Shown piece by piece: positions 29,631 to 37,035 of a stretch of 49,153 nt of DNA (positions are counted from its first letter, which is position 1; each line of letters opens with the position of its first letter). The stretch is from Verrucomicrobium sp. BvORR034 (GTDB lineage Bacteria > Verrucomicrobiota > Verrucomicrobiia > Verrucomicrobiales > Verrucomicrobiaceae): positions 1 through 49,153 of the forward strand of contig NZ_BATQ01000098.1 of NCBI RefSeq assembly GCF_000739635.1, in the 5' to 3' direction. The position numbers were made by a program, and so were the translations under genes. The notes under the pieces are model-generated. The model made no database searches. It had not been told where the DNA came from and was given only the letters and a program-made list of their open reading frames with translations.

Positions 29631-29948
29631 GCTGTCGCTGCGGGCGTAGTCCGATTGTCTCAACCGGCCGTCGCAGCGGAGAGATGGCGTGTGTTGGGCG
29701 TTTTAGTGCAATGGGCTCTACGACGTCAGGGTTGGCGCGCATCCGACCGGGACAGGAATGTCCTTCTCTCCTTTTACTGACCGCGAGCCTGGAAGCTTAA
29801 AGGCTAGGTTTCTACCCCCAACCGAGGCCTCCCGAGAGCGGCAATGCTTGCCGCTCTTCCCCAAAAGCGCTGCGCGCCCAGGTGCGGACTCTATCCCTGA
29901 CGTGGACGCACCAGAGCCTTCGATATCGGAAGCAAACCGTGCCACTCA
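29628..29948. other. Non-coding spacer with a strong short hairpin
   Basis: No convincing gene. A perfect 10-bp stem (AGAGCGGCAA/TTGCCGCTCT, 29835-29844/29848-29857) with a 3-nt loop lies about 90 bp beyond the end of the convergent minus-strand pair. It lacks a T-tract on either side, so it could stabilise a transcript end. Confidence 0.4.
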
Positions 29949-30944
29949 TCAACCATGCGCCGACGCAACGCTGCCCTCAATGCTCCTGACCAATCCATCC
30001 TGAAGCAGCCCGGTCGTCGCCACACTGATCTCGGCTGGGTTGATCAAGGCCAGGGTCACTGTACCGAAGCGGGTGGATGTGGGCAGGGCGTGGAGTTCCC
30101 GATTCTGCCCAAGCTGTGATCGCAGAAAGGCAGGCGTACCGGGGATGCGCGACCGGCTGGACGCATTCAGCGCCAGCATTGCAGTGAGGATCAGGTCATT
30201 GCTCTCCGGGTTCCCCCAGAGGAGATCCCCATAGTCGTCCATGAGAATGATCTGCTCAGCACGGGTGAGCCGCGCTGCCCAGTGCGTGTAACCTTCCAGG
30301 CGCTCCGCCATCGTGCCGTCTTCGGGCAGATGCAGGGCAGGTGGATTCACGTCTGACTCCGAGATGGAAGCCACTGCTTGAGCCAGCGATGAAAAATCTG
30401 GTGTCAGTCTGGGCTGTTCCTCGGCGGCTGCCCATACAGGCGCAGCCGGGGCCTCCTCGGCCACCGGCACCGGCGGCACATCAGGGGCAGGGGGCAGTAG
30501 TCCTGCAGCCTGAGCCCGGTCGCGGATGGCTTTGAGCCGGTCACGAATATGGGCCACCTCAGGTCGGTGACTGTCGTCTGGAACCGTGCCAACCGGCTCT
30601 GGAGCCGGGGTGATGACGGAGACGTGCATCTGCGGGGCGACGGCCAGAGTGGCCACCACAGCGACCTCCGCAACGGGAGGCTGCGTCACTACCGGAATTG
30701 CAGCAGGGACAAGGGCAGTGGACGCATCTGCAACCGGAATGGGGACCGGAGCAGTTGGCGCAGGCCTCGCGAACGAGGCCGACGAGGGCAGCGGACCGCC
30801 TTCCAGCAGGCTCGCGATCACCGCCTCATTCACCTCAGGGAATGCAGCTCCGACCGGAGCCTCAGCCTTGGGTTCAGGGAAAGCACCCTGCAACTGGCTC
30901 GTCAGGGCACGGAGTTCGTCTTCGTCAATCCAGGAGACTTGCAT
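29949..30944 (-). CDS. Uncharacterised Pro/Ala-rich protein with a possible roadblock-like C-terminal domain
   Basis: A 331-residue cytoplasmic protein. Residues 1-50 start VSWIDEDELRALTSQLQ; about 50-215 are low-complexity Pro/Ala/Val-rich, including a short helical stretch around HIRDRLKAIRDRAQAAGLL (130-150). The C-terminal 110 residues look folded: AEQIILMDDYGDLLWGNPES, LILTAMLALNASSRS and FGTVTLALINPAEISVATTG. That strand-helix-strand pattern resembles Roadblock/LC7 domains, but only by inspection. It overlaps the upstream ParA-like gene by 20 bp, so the two are co-translated. Probable partner of that ATPase; function unknown. Confidence 0.7.
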   Translation of the reverse strand: MQVSWIDEDELRALTSQLQGAFPEPKAEAPVGAAFPEVNEAVIASLLEGGPLPSSASFARPAPTAPVPIPVADASTALVPAAIPVVTQPPVAEVAVVATLAVAPQMHVSVITPAPEPVGTVPDDSHRPEVAHIRDRLKAIRDRAQAAGLLPPAPDVPPVPVAEEAPAAPVWAAAEEQPRLTPDFSSLAQAVASISESDVNPPALHLPEDGTMAERLEGYTHWAARLTRAEQIILMDDYGDLLWGNPESNDLILTAMLALNASSRSRIPGTPAFLRSQLGQNRELHALPTSTRFGTVTLALINPAEISVATTGLLQDGLVRSIEGSVASAHG

Positions 30945-31731
30945 GGCTTTCTACTTGGTCTTTGGATTGCTGCAGGCCGATGCGTTCTTCCAGCTCGGCG
31001 GCGAGCTGGTCAAAGAGCAGCGCTGAAGGGGGTGGGTTCTTGCGGAGAAGGGAAAGGGGAAGTCCGAGGGCACTGGCCTCAAGGAAGAGGGGGTCACGCG
31101 GGATGGCCTGGGTGAAAAGCAGCTGGGCCGGCAGCATCTGCCGCAGTTCCTTGGCCACCTTCGCACTGGCGGGCTGGGACTCCATCAACATCGTCAGAAG
31201 AAGTCCGGCAAAGCGCACCGGAGCGCCCTCCGCGCGGAAGCGGGCCAACGTCTCCAGCAGGAGCGGGACACTGCGGATGGCCAGAGGCTCCGCCTGTTGG
31301 GGGATCACCACCCAGTCTGAGACTCGTACCGCCACCTCACTCAGGCCGGTGAGCCCAGCCGCGGTGTCGAGGATGACACAATCATACCCAATCAGTTCTG
31401 CCTGCTTGAGCAGGTCGCGCAGTCGTTGCTCGGACCCGCTCAGATCATGACGGCGCAGGAACTCTTCCGGCTGACCGCAGGGCAGAATGCTGAACTCGGG
31501 CAGGCGCGTGGGCAGGATGAAGGGGCGGATTTCTCCCCCTTTCACCAGATAGTCATAGAACCCCTTCTTCTTGCGGGTGCTCTTGCTGAGAGACAGGCCA
31601 ATACCCCCTTGGGGATCGGTATCCACGAGCAGGATGTTCCATCCACGCCGGGCGAGGGCATGGCCCAAATTGATGCAGATGGTGGTTTTTCCCACTCCTC
31701 CTTTTTGACTGGCTGTGGCGAGGGCGATCAC
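30925..31731 (-). CDS. ParA-like (MinD/ParA/Soj) ATPase
   Basis: A 268-residue P-loop ATPase. The deviant Walker A KGGVGKTTICINLGHALARR starts at residue 10, followed by NILLVDTDPQGGIGLSLSKS (A' motif) and the Walker B CVILDTAAGLTGLS. This is the size and layout of orphan chromosomal ParA proteins that position cargo. No ParB gene or parS-like 16-bp palindrome was seen nearby, unlike a true segregation locus. The stop codon overlaps the next gene by 20 bp, so its real partner is probably the Pro/Ala-rich protein downstream. Confidence 0.9.
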   Translation of the reverse strand: MIALATASQKGGVGKTTICINLGHALARRGWNILLVDTDPQGGIGLSLSKSTRKKKGFYDYLVKGGEIRPFILPTRLPEFSILPCGQPEEFLRRHDLSGSEQRLRDLLKQAELIGYDCVILDTAAGLTGLSEVAVRVSDWVVIPQQAEPLAIRSVPLLLETLARFRAEGAPVRFAGLLLTMLMESQPASAKVAKELRQMLPAQLLFTQAIPRDPLFLEASALGLPLSLLRKNPPPSALLFDQLAAELEERIGLQQSKDQVESHASLLD

Positions 31732-31858
31732 GGTGGCAGATTAGCGGGGATTCGGGGCTTTGCAGGGAAAAGTGGCTGCCCTTGGAAATTGTTCGCAGGC
31801 GAAGGGCCGTCGCGGCAAAAAACTTTACTCAAATCTGCAAACTCCCTAATCTTAGAAG

Positions 31859-33319
31859 ATGTTTTCCAAGAAAATTGATTCTGCTTCATCAAACATGATT
31901 GCCCGATATCGACTTCGCCTCCCCGTATTCGCCGCTGCTGGCCTCCTTACGCTTCAACTGGCCCACGCGGATATCATCACCATGAAATCCGGTGAACGTT
32001 ATCAAGGCCCCTTGATCACGGAAGACGCCTCGACGGTCACGATCGAGTACAATCTCACCCCGAAGATCAAGGACAAGAAGGTCCTCAACAAGGCGGATAT
32101 CAAAGAGCACGTCCGCCAGAGTGCCGCCATGATCGAGATGGAAGAACGCGGTCTGGCCAAGATCCTGCCGACGCCGGATCTGCTGAGCGCTGCGGAGTAT
32201 GAAGCCATCATTCAGGACAGACTGCGCACCTTCACCGCCAAGCACCCCGGCACACCGGAAACCACCGAGGTGGAGAAGATCATCGTCACCCTCGGCGAGG
32301 AAAAAGCTCGTGTGCAAAAGGGTGAAGTGAAAGTGGAAGGCCGCTGGCTGGACTCGGAGACCGCCAAGCGCGACGCCTACAACATCGAAGCCTTCCGTCT
32401 GCGTCAGCAGATGAACAAGGCTGCCGGGGAAAACGTGGACAGCCGCTACCTGACCGCCCTGCGCGCCTTTGACTCCCTTCGCACCCAGTACCCGGCCTCC
32501 CTTCAGTATGTGGCCTCCATCACTGAGGCGCTGGAAATTCTGGACAAGTATGAAAAGCAGCTCTCCGGCCTGATCGTTGAGCAGCCGATCATCAACAAAC
32601 AGCGTGAAGACGGGCTCAAGCTGCTCAGCGGCTCCGACCAGCAACTCAGCAAGAGCGCCATTGAACAGGAGAAAGCCAACTACAAGACGCTGGCTGACGC
32701 CCAGCTCAAGAACAAGACCAAGTGGCGCGACACCTACAAGTATGACCTCAAGTCCCTCCAGGACGCGATGGCAGCCGTGATCAAGGAGCGCGCAGATCTC
32801 AAGGCTCTGAATCTGGCTGCTTTGCAGGCTGAGAATGAAGTGCTCACCGCCGCCATTCGGTACATTGCCGATGGCAATGCCACCGAGGCTCAAAACACCC
32901 TTTCCCGCATCGCCAAGGGCCAGGTGTACAACAAGCTGGCCTACGCTGCGGTGGACAAGCAGGTGAAGGCGGCTGTCATCGAGTCCCAGAAGCAGGCCAA
33001 AGCCAAAACCAGCGGCGCGGTCGCAGCGGTTCCGGAAGATGACAATGAAAAAGCCAAAACCGCGGAAGGTGCAGTCGGCAATCCGATGGAAGAGGCCATG
33101 AAGAAGAAGCAGGAGGAGCTGGCCAAGAAGAAGAAAGAAGCAGAGAAGAAGAAGGAAGAGGCCGCCAAGCCTGCCGCTTCTGCCGCCGCCGCTCCTTCTG
33201 CAGCAGAGCCGGAAAGCATGATGGAGAAGCTCGGGCCGTACATCCCCATCGTGGGAGGTGGTGTGCTCGTGGTGCTCCTCGCCGTGATCTTCCTCGGCAA
33301 GAAAAAGAAGGTGGACTGA
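31859..33319 (+). CDS. Secreted/anchored protein with PTPDL motif and C-terminal TM helix
   Basis: A 486-residue protein with an N-terminal signal (RLPVFAAAGLLTLQLAHA, cleavage before DIITMKSGERYQGPL). The motif LPTPDLLSAAEYEAII (about 105-120) matches the name-giving motif of a Verrucomicrobial family I recall as PTPDL; that recall is not checked. A long helical region (about 150-380) is followed by a Lys/Glu-rich coiled coil (EEAMKKKQEELAKKKKEAEK), a Pro/Ala hinge and a TM helix (IPIVGGGVLVVLLAVIFLGK) with a basic tail. Probably a membrane-anchored periplasmic coiled-coil protein. Start 31859 or ATG 31895, the latter placing the signal nearer the end. Confidence 0.72.
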   Translation: MFSKKIDSASSNMIARYRLRLPVFAAAGLLTLQLAHADIITMKSGERYQGPLITEDASTVTIEYNLTPKIKDKKVLNKADIKEHVRQSAAMIEMEERGLAKILPTPDLLSAAEYEAIIQDRLRTFTAKHPGTPETTEVEKIIVTLGEEKARVQKGEVKVEGRWLDSETAKRDAYNIEAFRLRQQMNKAAGENVDSRYLTALRAFDSLRTQYPASLQYVASITEALEILDKYEKQLSGLIVEQPIINKQREDGLKLLSGSDQQLSKSAIEQEKANYKTLADAQLKNKTKWRDTYKYDLKSLQDAMAAVIKERADLKALNLAALQAENEVLTAAIRYIADGNATEAQNTLSRIAKGQVYNKLAYAAVDKQVKAAVIESQKQAKAKTSGAVAAVPEDDNEKAKTAEGAVGNPMEEAMKKKQEELAKKKKEAEKKKEEAAKPAASAAAAPSAAEPESMMEKLGPYIPIVGGGVLVVLLAVIFLGKKKKVD

Positions 33320-33368
33320 CCTTCACCCAGCGGTTCCCGTGATCCCACGGGACCGCGACATCCCTTCA

Positions 33369-33406
33369 AGCCCGCTGTGCCGAGAACCGGCCAGCGGGCT
33401 TTTTTC
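33369..33406 (+). terminator. Terminator after the PTPDL-motif gene
   Basis: A 9-bp stem AGCCCGCTG (33369-33377) / CAGCGGGCT (33392-33400) followed by TTTTTC. Confidence 0.9.
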
Positions 33407-33474
33407 TGTCCCGTCACCTCAGGAGCTGAGGGTTGACTCCTGCGCCCGCGTGGCGGTTATTGGGAGTCCATTTC

Positions 33475-34071
33475 ATGAGCGCAACACGCACCTCCCAGCA
33501 ACACCGCAAGACCGCCGAAACCGACATCCGGCTGACCCTCAACGTTGACGGGACGGGAGCCTCCAGCATCAAGACCGGGGTTCCTTTCCTTGATCACATG
33601 CTGACCCTGTTTGCCAAGCATGGCCTCTTCGACCTGACCGTGGACGCCGTGGGGGATATCGAGGTGGACTTTCACCACACGGTGGAAGACACCGGCATCG
33701 TTTTGGGCAATGCGTTCAAGGAAGCGCTCGGAGACAAAAGAGGCATCACCCGGTACGGCTGGTGCCTTCTGCCCATGGACGAAACCCTGGCCCAAGTGGC
33801 CACCGACCTGAGCGGCCGTCCGCTGCTGGTCTTCCGCGCTCCTGAGCGGGTGGACACCATCGGCATCGGCTTCCACTTCCAGTTGGTGGAGGAGTTCATG
33901 CGCGGATTCTCCAGCGCGCTGCTCTCCACGCTCCACATGGAAATCCAGTACGGAAAGGACGCCCACCACATGGCTGAGGCTCTCTTCAAAGGCTTGGCCC
34001 GCGCGATGGATCAGGCCACCCGTCACGATCCGCGTGTGACAGGCGTACCTTCCACGAAAGAGACTCTCTAA
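33475..34071 (+). CDS. hisB: Imidazoleglycerol-phosphate dehydratase
   Basis: A 198-residue monofunctional HisB dehydratase, the sixth step of histidine synthesis. The metal-binding histidine motifs are GVPFLDHMLTLFAKHG, DFHHTVEDTGIVLG and the later EIQYGKDAHHMAEALFKGLA. No phosphatase domain is fused. ATG 33475 starts SATRTSQQHRKT; the ORF begins earlier but the upstream part is not family-like. HisH follows 53 bp downstream. Confidence 0.96.
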   Translation: MSATRTSQQHRKTAETDIRLTLNVDGTGASSIKTGVPFLDHMLTLFAKHGLFDLTVDAVGDIEVDFHHTVEDTGIVLGNAFKEALGDKRGITRYGWCLLPMDETLAQVATDLSGRPLLVFRAPERVDTIGIGFHFQLVEEFMRGFSSALLSTLHMEIQYGKDAHHMAEALFKGLARAMDQATRHDPRVTGVPSTKETL

Positions 34072-34124
34072 AGCAGGGCATCTCTCCAGTTCCAATTCAG
34101 TTTTCGTCCCCAATCGCTCCTTCC

Positions 34125-34751
34125 TTGAAACTCGGCATTCTAGACTACGGCGGCGGCAATTTGCGCAGTGTGATCAACGCGTTCAAAGCCATTGACCAGC
34201 ACGCCAGCCTCATCACCCAGCCTGACCAGTTTGACTCTCTGGACCTGCTGGTTTTTCCCGGTCAGGGAGCCTTTGGCGATTCCGTACGCCAGCTCAAGGA
34301 AACGGGCTTGTGGCAGCCGTTGAAGGAATGGCTCGCCCAGGATCGTCCCTATCTCGGCATCTGTCTCGGCTACCAGTTGTTGTTTGAGCGGGGCGAGGAA
34401 AATCCCGAGGTCGAAGGCCTCGCAAAATACCAGGGCACCGTGCCCCGCTTCCCATCCCTGCCCGGCATCAAGGTGCCCCACATGGGCTGGAATACCGCCC
34501 GGTTTGCCGACTCCGCCCATCCCGCGTGGAAAGGCCTCGGTAGTGAGGACGTGTTCTATTTTGTACACTCCTATTACCCGCAGCCCGCGGATCGGAACCT
34601 CGCAGGTTGTTTCACCGACTACGCTGGTGAGTTTGCCAGCGGCATCGTGACCGATCGTGTCATCGCCGTGCAGTTCCATCCGGAGAAGAGCCAGCGCGCC
34701 GGTCTGACGCTGTTGAAGAATTCCGTGGAACATCTGGCCAAACAGGGATGA
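34125..34751 (+). CDS. hisH: Imidazole glycerol phosphate synthase glutaminase subunit
   Basis: A 208-residue class-I glutamine amidotransferase supplying ammonia to HisF. It begins MKLGILDYGGGNLRSVINAF from a TTG start at 34125. The active-site block YLGICLGYQLLFE carries the catalytic cysteine, with the His/Glu pair in VQFHPEKSQRAG. hisF and other his genes are not in the window, so the cluster is small or ends here. Confidence 0.95.
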   Translation: MKLGILDYGGGNLRSVINAFKAIDQHASLITQPDQFDSLDLLVFPGQGAFGDSVRQLKETGLWQPLKEWLAQDRPYLGICLGYQLLFERGEENPEVEGLAKYQGTVPRFPSLPGIKVPHMGWNTARFADSAHPAWKGLGSEDVFYFVHSYYPQPADRNLAGCFTDYAGEFASGIVTDRVIAVQFHPEKSQRAGLTLLKNSVEHLAKQG

Positions 34752-35202
34752 TAGGGGAGCCAAGGCAGAGTTGGGCCCGATAGGGGCTGATCCCGCCAAG
34801 TCGGCGGCCTACGAGAGGGTCCACGTCGTGGTTTAAGCAGGATTTGCCAGGGTGCCCGGACGTCATCAGAAAAAATTTAAGCTCTCGCGCATCTGGCGGG
34901 TAGGGATTGCCGTATTCGCTCTACAGAATTAGCCAGCTTCAATCTGCCGCTCTCCCAAGCGGTAGCACAAACTCCATTTCCAGTGGAGTCCACGGGCTGG
35001 CAGTTCAGCATTCCAAAAACCCCCTCTCGACCATGAACACAACGATTCGGCCCGTGCTACCAGCGACTGCACCAGATGAGGCCGTTCCCGCCAAGAGCGG
35101 AAGATTTCGGCCGGAAATGTCACATCTGGCCTAGCTGGTTCGTCATTCCAGCGACGAGAACCACAGACTTCAATTCATCTGATTAGCCCGAATCCGAAAC
35201 AA
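34752..35202. other. Intergenic region between hisH and the second tetR
   Basis: About 450 bp without a gene I can support. Short ORFs here are low-complexity and unpatterned. Nothing with clear secondary structure or promoter sequence stands out apart from the operators that follow at 35203. Confidence 0.4.
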
Positions 35203-35238
35203 ACCGTCCAGACGGTATGCGTAAACCGTCCAGACGGT
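35203..35238. promoter_or_regulatory. Twin TetR operators
   Basis: Two identical palindromes ACCGTCCAGACGGT at 35203-35216 and 35225-35238 (6-bp arms, 2-bp spacer), spaced 22 bp centre to centre, two helical turns, so both face the same side of the DNA. They lie directly upstream of the tetR gene at 35258, as expected for cooperative autorepression. Binding is inferred. Confidence 0.78.
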
Positions 35239-35257
35239 CTGGATCACCACCTTTCTT

Positions 35258-35842
35258 ATGTCCCGCCCCAATCCCGTCATTAAAGACACCCTGCTCGACG
35301 CAGCCGAAACGATCGCCGCCCGGGATGGGGTGGCTCGACTCACCTTTGACGCCGTGGCTGCCGAGGCCGGGGTCAGCAAAGGGGGAGTGCTCCACTACTT
35401 CACGACGAAAGACCAGCTCATCGAGGGCATGGTCAAGCGTACCGCCACTCGCTGGCGGGACTACTTCAAGGCCGCCTACGATAATGAGCCGGAAGGTCCC
35501 GGGCGCATGACCCGGGGGCTGCTCAAGAGCTGCTTCACAGATGCCCAGACGTGGACAGAGGCGCTGCGTCGCGCCTTCGGCTCCGTGTTTGCCGCCCTGG
35601 CTCACAACCCAGCTCTCATTGAGCCGATGAGGGAGGCCTACACCGAGTTCTACCACTACGTGGAACAGGACGGCCTGCCTCCTGGCGTCGCAGAGTCAGT
35701 GACCACGGCCATGGATGGCCTCTGGTTCTACTGGGTCCTGCGGTTGCGCCCTGTGAACCAAGGCGACTTGGATCGCATGCGGGGTGCTCTGGAACTGACC
35801 CTGGATGACGCCCTCAAATCTGTGGCTCAAGCCGCCGCTTAA
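35258..35842 (+). CDS. TetR-family repressor of the second RND operon
   Basis: A 194-residue protein. Residues 8-55 form the HTH (DTLLDAAETIAARDGVARLT, then FDAVAAEAGVSKGGVLHYF), and the rest is a helical ligand-binding domain. Followed by an adaptor and an RND permease on the same strand, with tandem operators in front. Distinct in sequence from the other TetR in this window, and its operator half-site (ACCGTC) also differs from the first one (ATTCATACG). Confidence 0.93.
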   Translation: MSRPNPVIKDTLLDAAETIAARDGVARLTFDAVAAEAGVSKGGVLHYFTTKDQLIEGMVKRTATRWRDYFKAAYDNEPEGPGRMTRGLLKSCFTDAQTWTEALRRAFGSVFAALAHNPALIEPMREAYTEFYHYVEQDGLPPGVAESVTTAMDGLWFYWVLRLRPVNQGDLDRMRGALELTLDDALKSVAQAAA

Positions 35843-35869
35843 AGAATCTCTCATACACACACTCACACC

Positions 35870-36994
35870 ATGAAAATCATTCGTTGGATCGGAGCCTTTA
35901 TCTTGATCGCCGCTGTGGCTTCAGGAGGGCTTGCCCTCGCCGCCTGGAAACGTTCGGAACTGGAGAAGTCGGCGGCTGAGGCGGCCAATCAGCCGGAGCC
36001 TATGGAAACTGTGATCGTCGCTGCTGCCAAGGAGCGCGAGCATCGCAGAGTCACCACCTCCATTGGAACTGTCCTGGCGATGCGCTCCATCACGTTGCGC
36101 AATGAAATCGCCGGCACCGTGGAGCGCGCTGCCCTCAAACCTGGGCAGATTGTTGAGGCTGGAACCGTGCTGGTGGCTCTGGATGTCTCTGTAGAGGAGG
36201 CGGAACTCAAGGCGCAAGAAGCACAAGCCGCGCTCGCAGAAACCACGCTTAAACGCATGGAAAAACTGGCAGAGAACCGCGCTACCCCAGAGATGGAACT
36301 GGATCGCGCCAAGGCGGAGCGGGATGTGGCCCTGGCCCAGACCGCCCGCACGAAGGCGGTGATGGCTCGCAAAACCATCCTGGCTCCCTTCCGGGCCAGG
36401 GTGGGGCTTGCGGATGTGCACCCGGGCCAATATTTGGAGGAAGGCACGGTGTTGACCACGTTGCAGGGGGTGGATGAAGCGGTGCATGTGGACTTCACCG
36501 TCACGCAAGCAGTGGCAGGGACGCTGAAGGAAGGGGAGACCGTAGAGGTGCTCGCATCTCTAGATTCCGCACCCGTCCTGGCCAAGATCGTGGCGCTTGA
36601 TTCCCGAGTGGATCCCAAGACTCGCAATGCTGGCGTGCGTGCCAAGATCGAAGACGCCACCCAGGCACCCAGCCCAGGCGCGTCCGTTCGCGTTCGCGTC
36701 CCGGTAGGACCGATGCGGAAGGTGGTCAGCGTGCCAGTGAGCGCCCTGCGTCGCGGTCCGGAAGGGGATCACGTTTTCGTGGTCGCCACGGACGCCAGCG
36801 GTGCCCGCCGGGCTCATCAACGCATCGTTCAGAGCGGTGCCGTGCAGTCCGACGAGGTGCTCATCGAATCCGGCCTGAAGCCGGGCGAAGAGGTCGCCGC
36901 CTCCGGTTCCTTCAAACTACGTGAGGCGGTGCTCGTGGCCGAAGCCAAGGCCGCGGCCCCCGTCACCACCATGGCCACCGGCAAGGCTGACTGA
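35870..36994 (+). CDS. RND efflux periplasmic adaptor (membrane-fusion protein)
   Basis: A 374-residue protein with an N-terminal TM/signal helix (IIRWIGAFILIAAVASGGLA), no lipobox seen, a lipoyl half (RNEIAGTVERAALKPGQIV), a helical hairpin (EAQAALAETTLKRMEKLAEN), the second lipoyl half (KTILAPFRARVGLADVHPGQ) and C-terminal barrel domains. It forms the periplasmic bridge of the second pump. It lies 27 bp after tetR and 41 bp before the permease, so the three are one operon. Confidence 0.94.
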   Translation: MKIIRWIGAFILIAAVASGGLALAAWKRSELEKSAAEAANQPEPMETVIVAAAKEREHRRVTTSIGTVLAMRSITLRNEIAGTVERAALKPGQIVEAGTVLVALDVSVEEAELKAQEAQAALAETTLKRMEKLAENRATPEMELDRAKAERDVALAQTARTKAVMARKTILAPFRARVGLADVHPGQYLEEGTVLTTLQGVDEAVHVDFTVTQAVAGTLKEGETVEVLASLDSAPVLAKIVALDSRVDPKTRNAGVRAKIEDATQAPSPGASVRVRVPVGPMRKVVSVPVSALRRGPEGDHVFVVATDASGARRAHQRIVQSGAVQSDEVLIESGLKPGEEVAASGSFKLREAVLVAEAKAAAPVTTMATGKAD

Positions 36995-37035
36995 AGAACG
37001 CCTTTCACTCCCAACCGCAGAAATGCCCCGTTTAC

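Noticed and set aside
31426-31878. A plus-strand ORF across the ParA-like gene
   Set aside because: It is a shadow of the ATPase, which has clear Walker motifs in the opposite strand.
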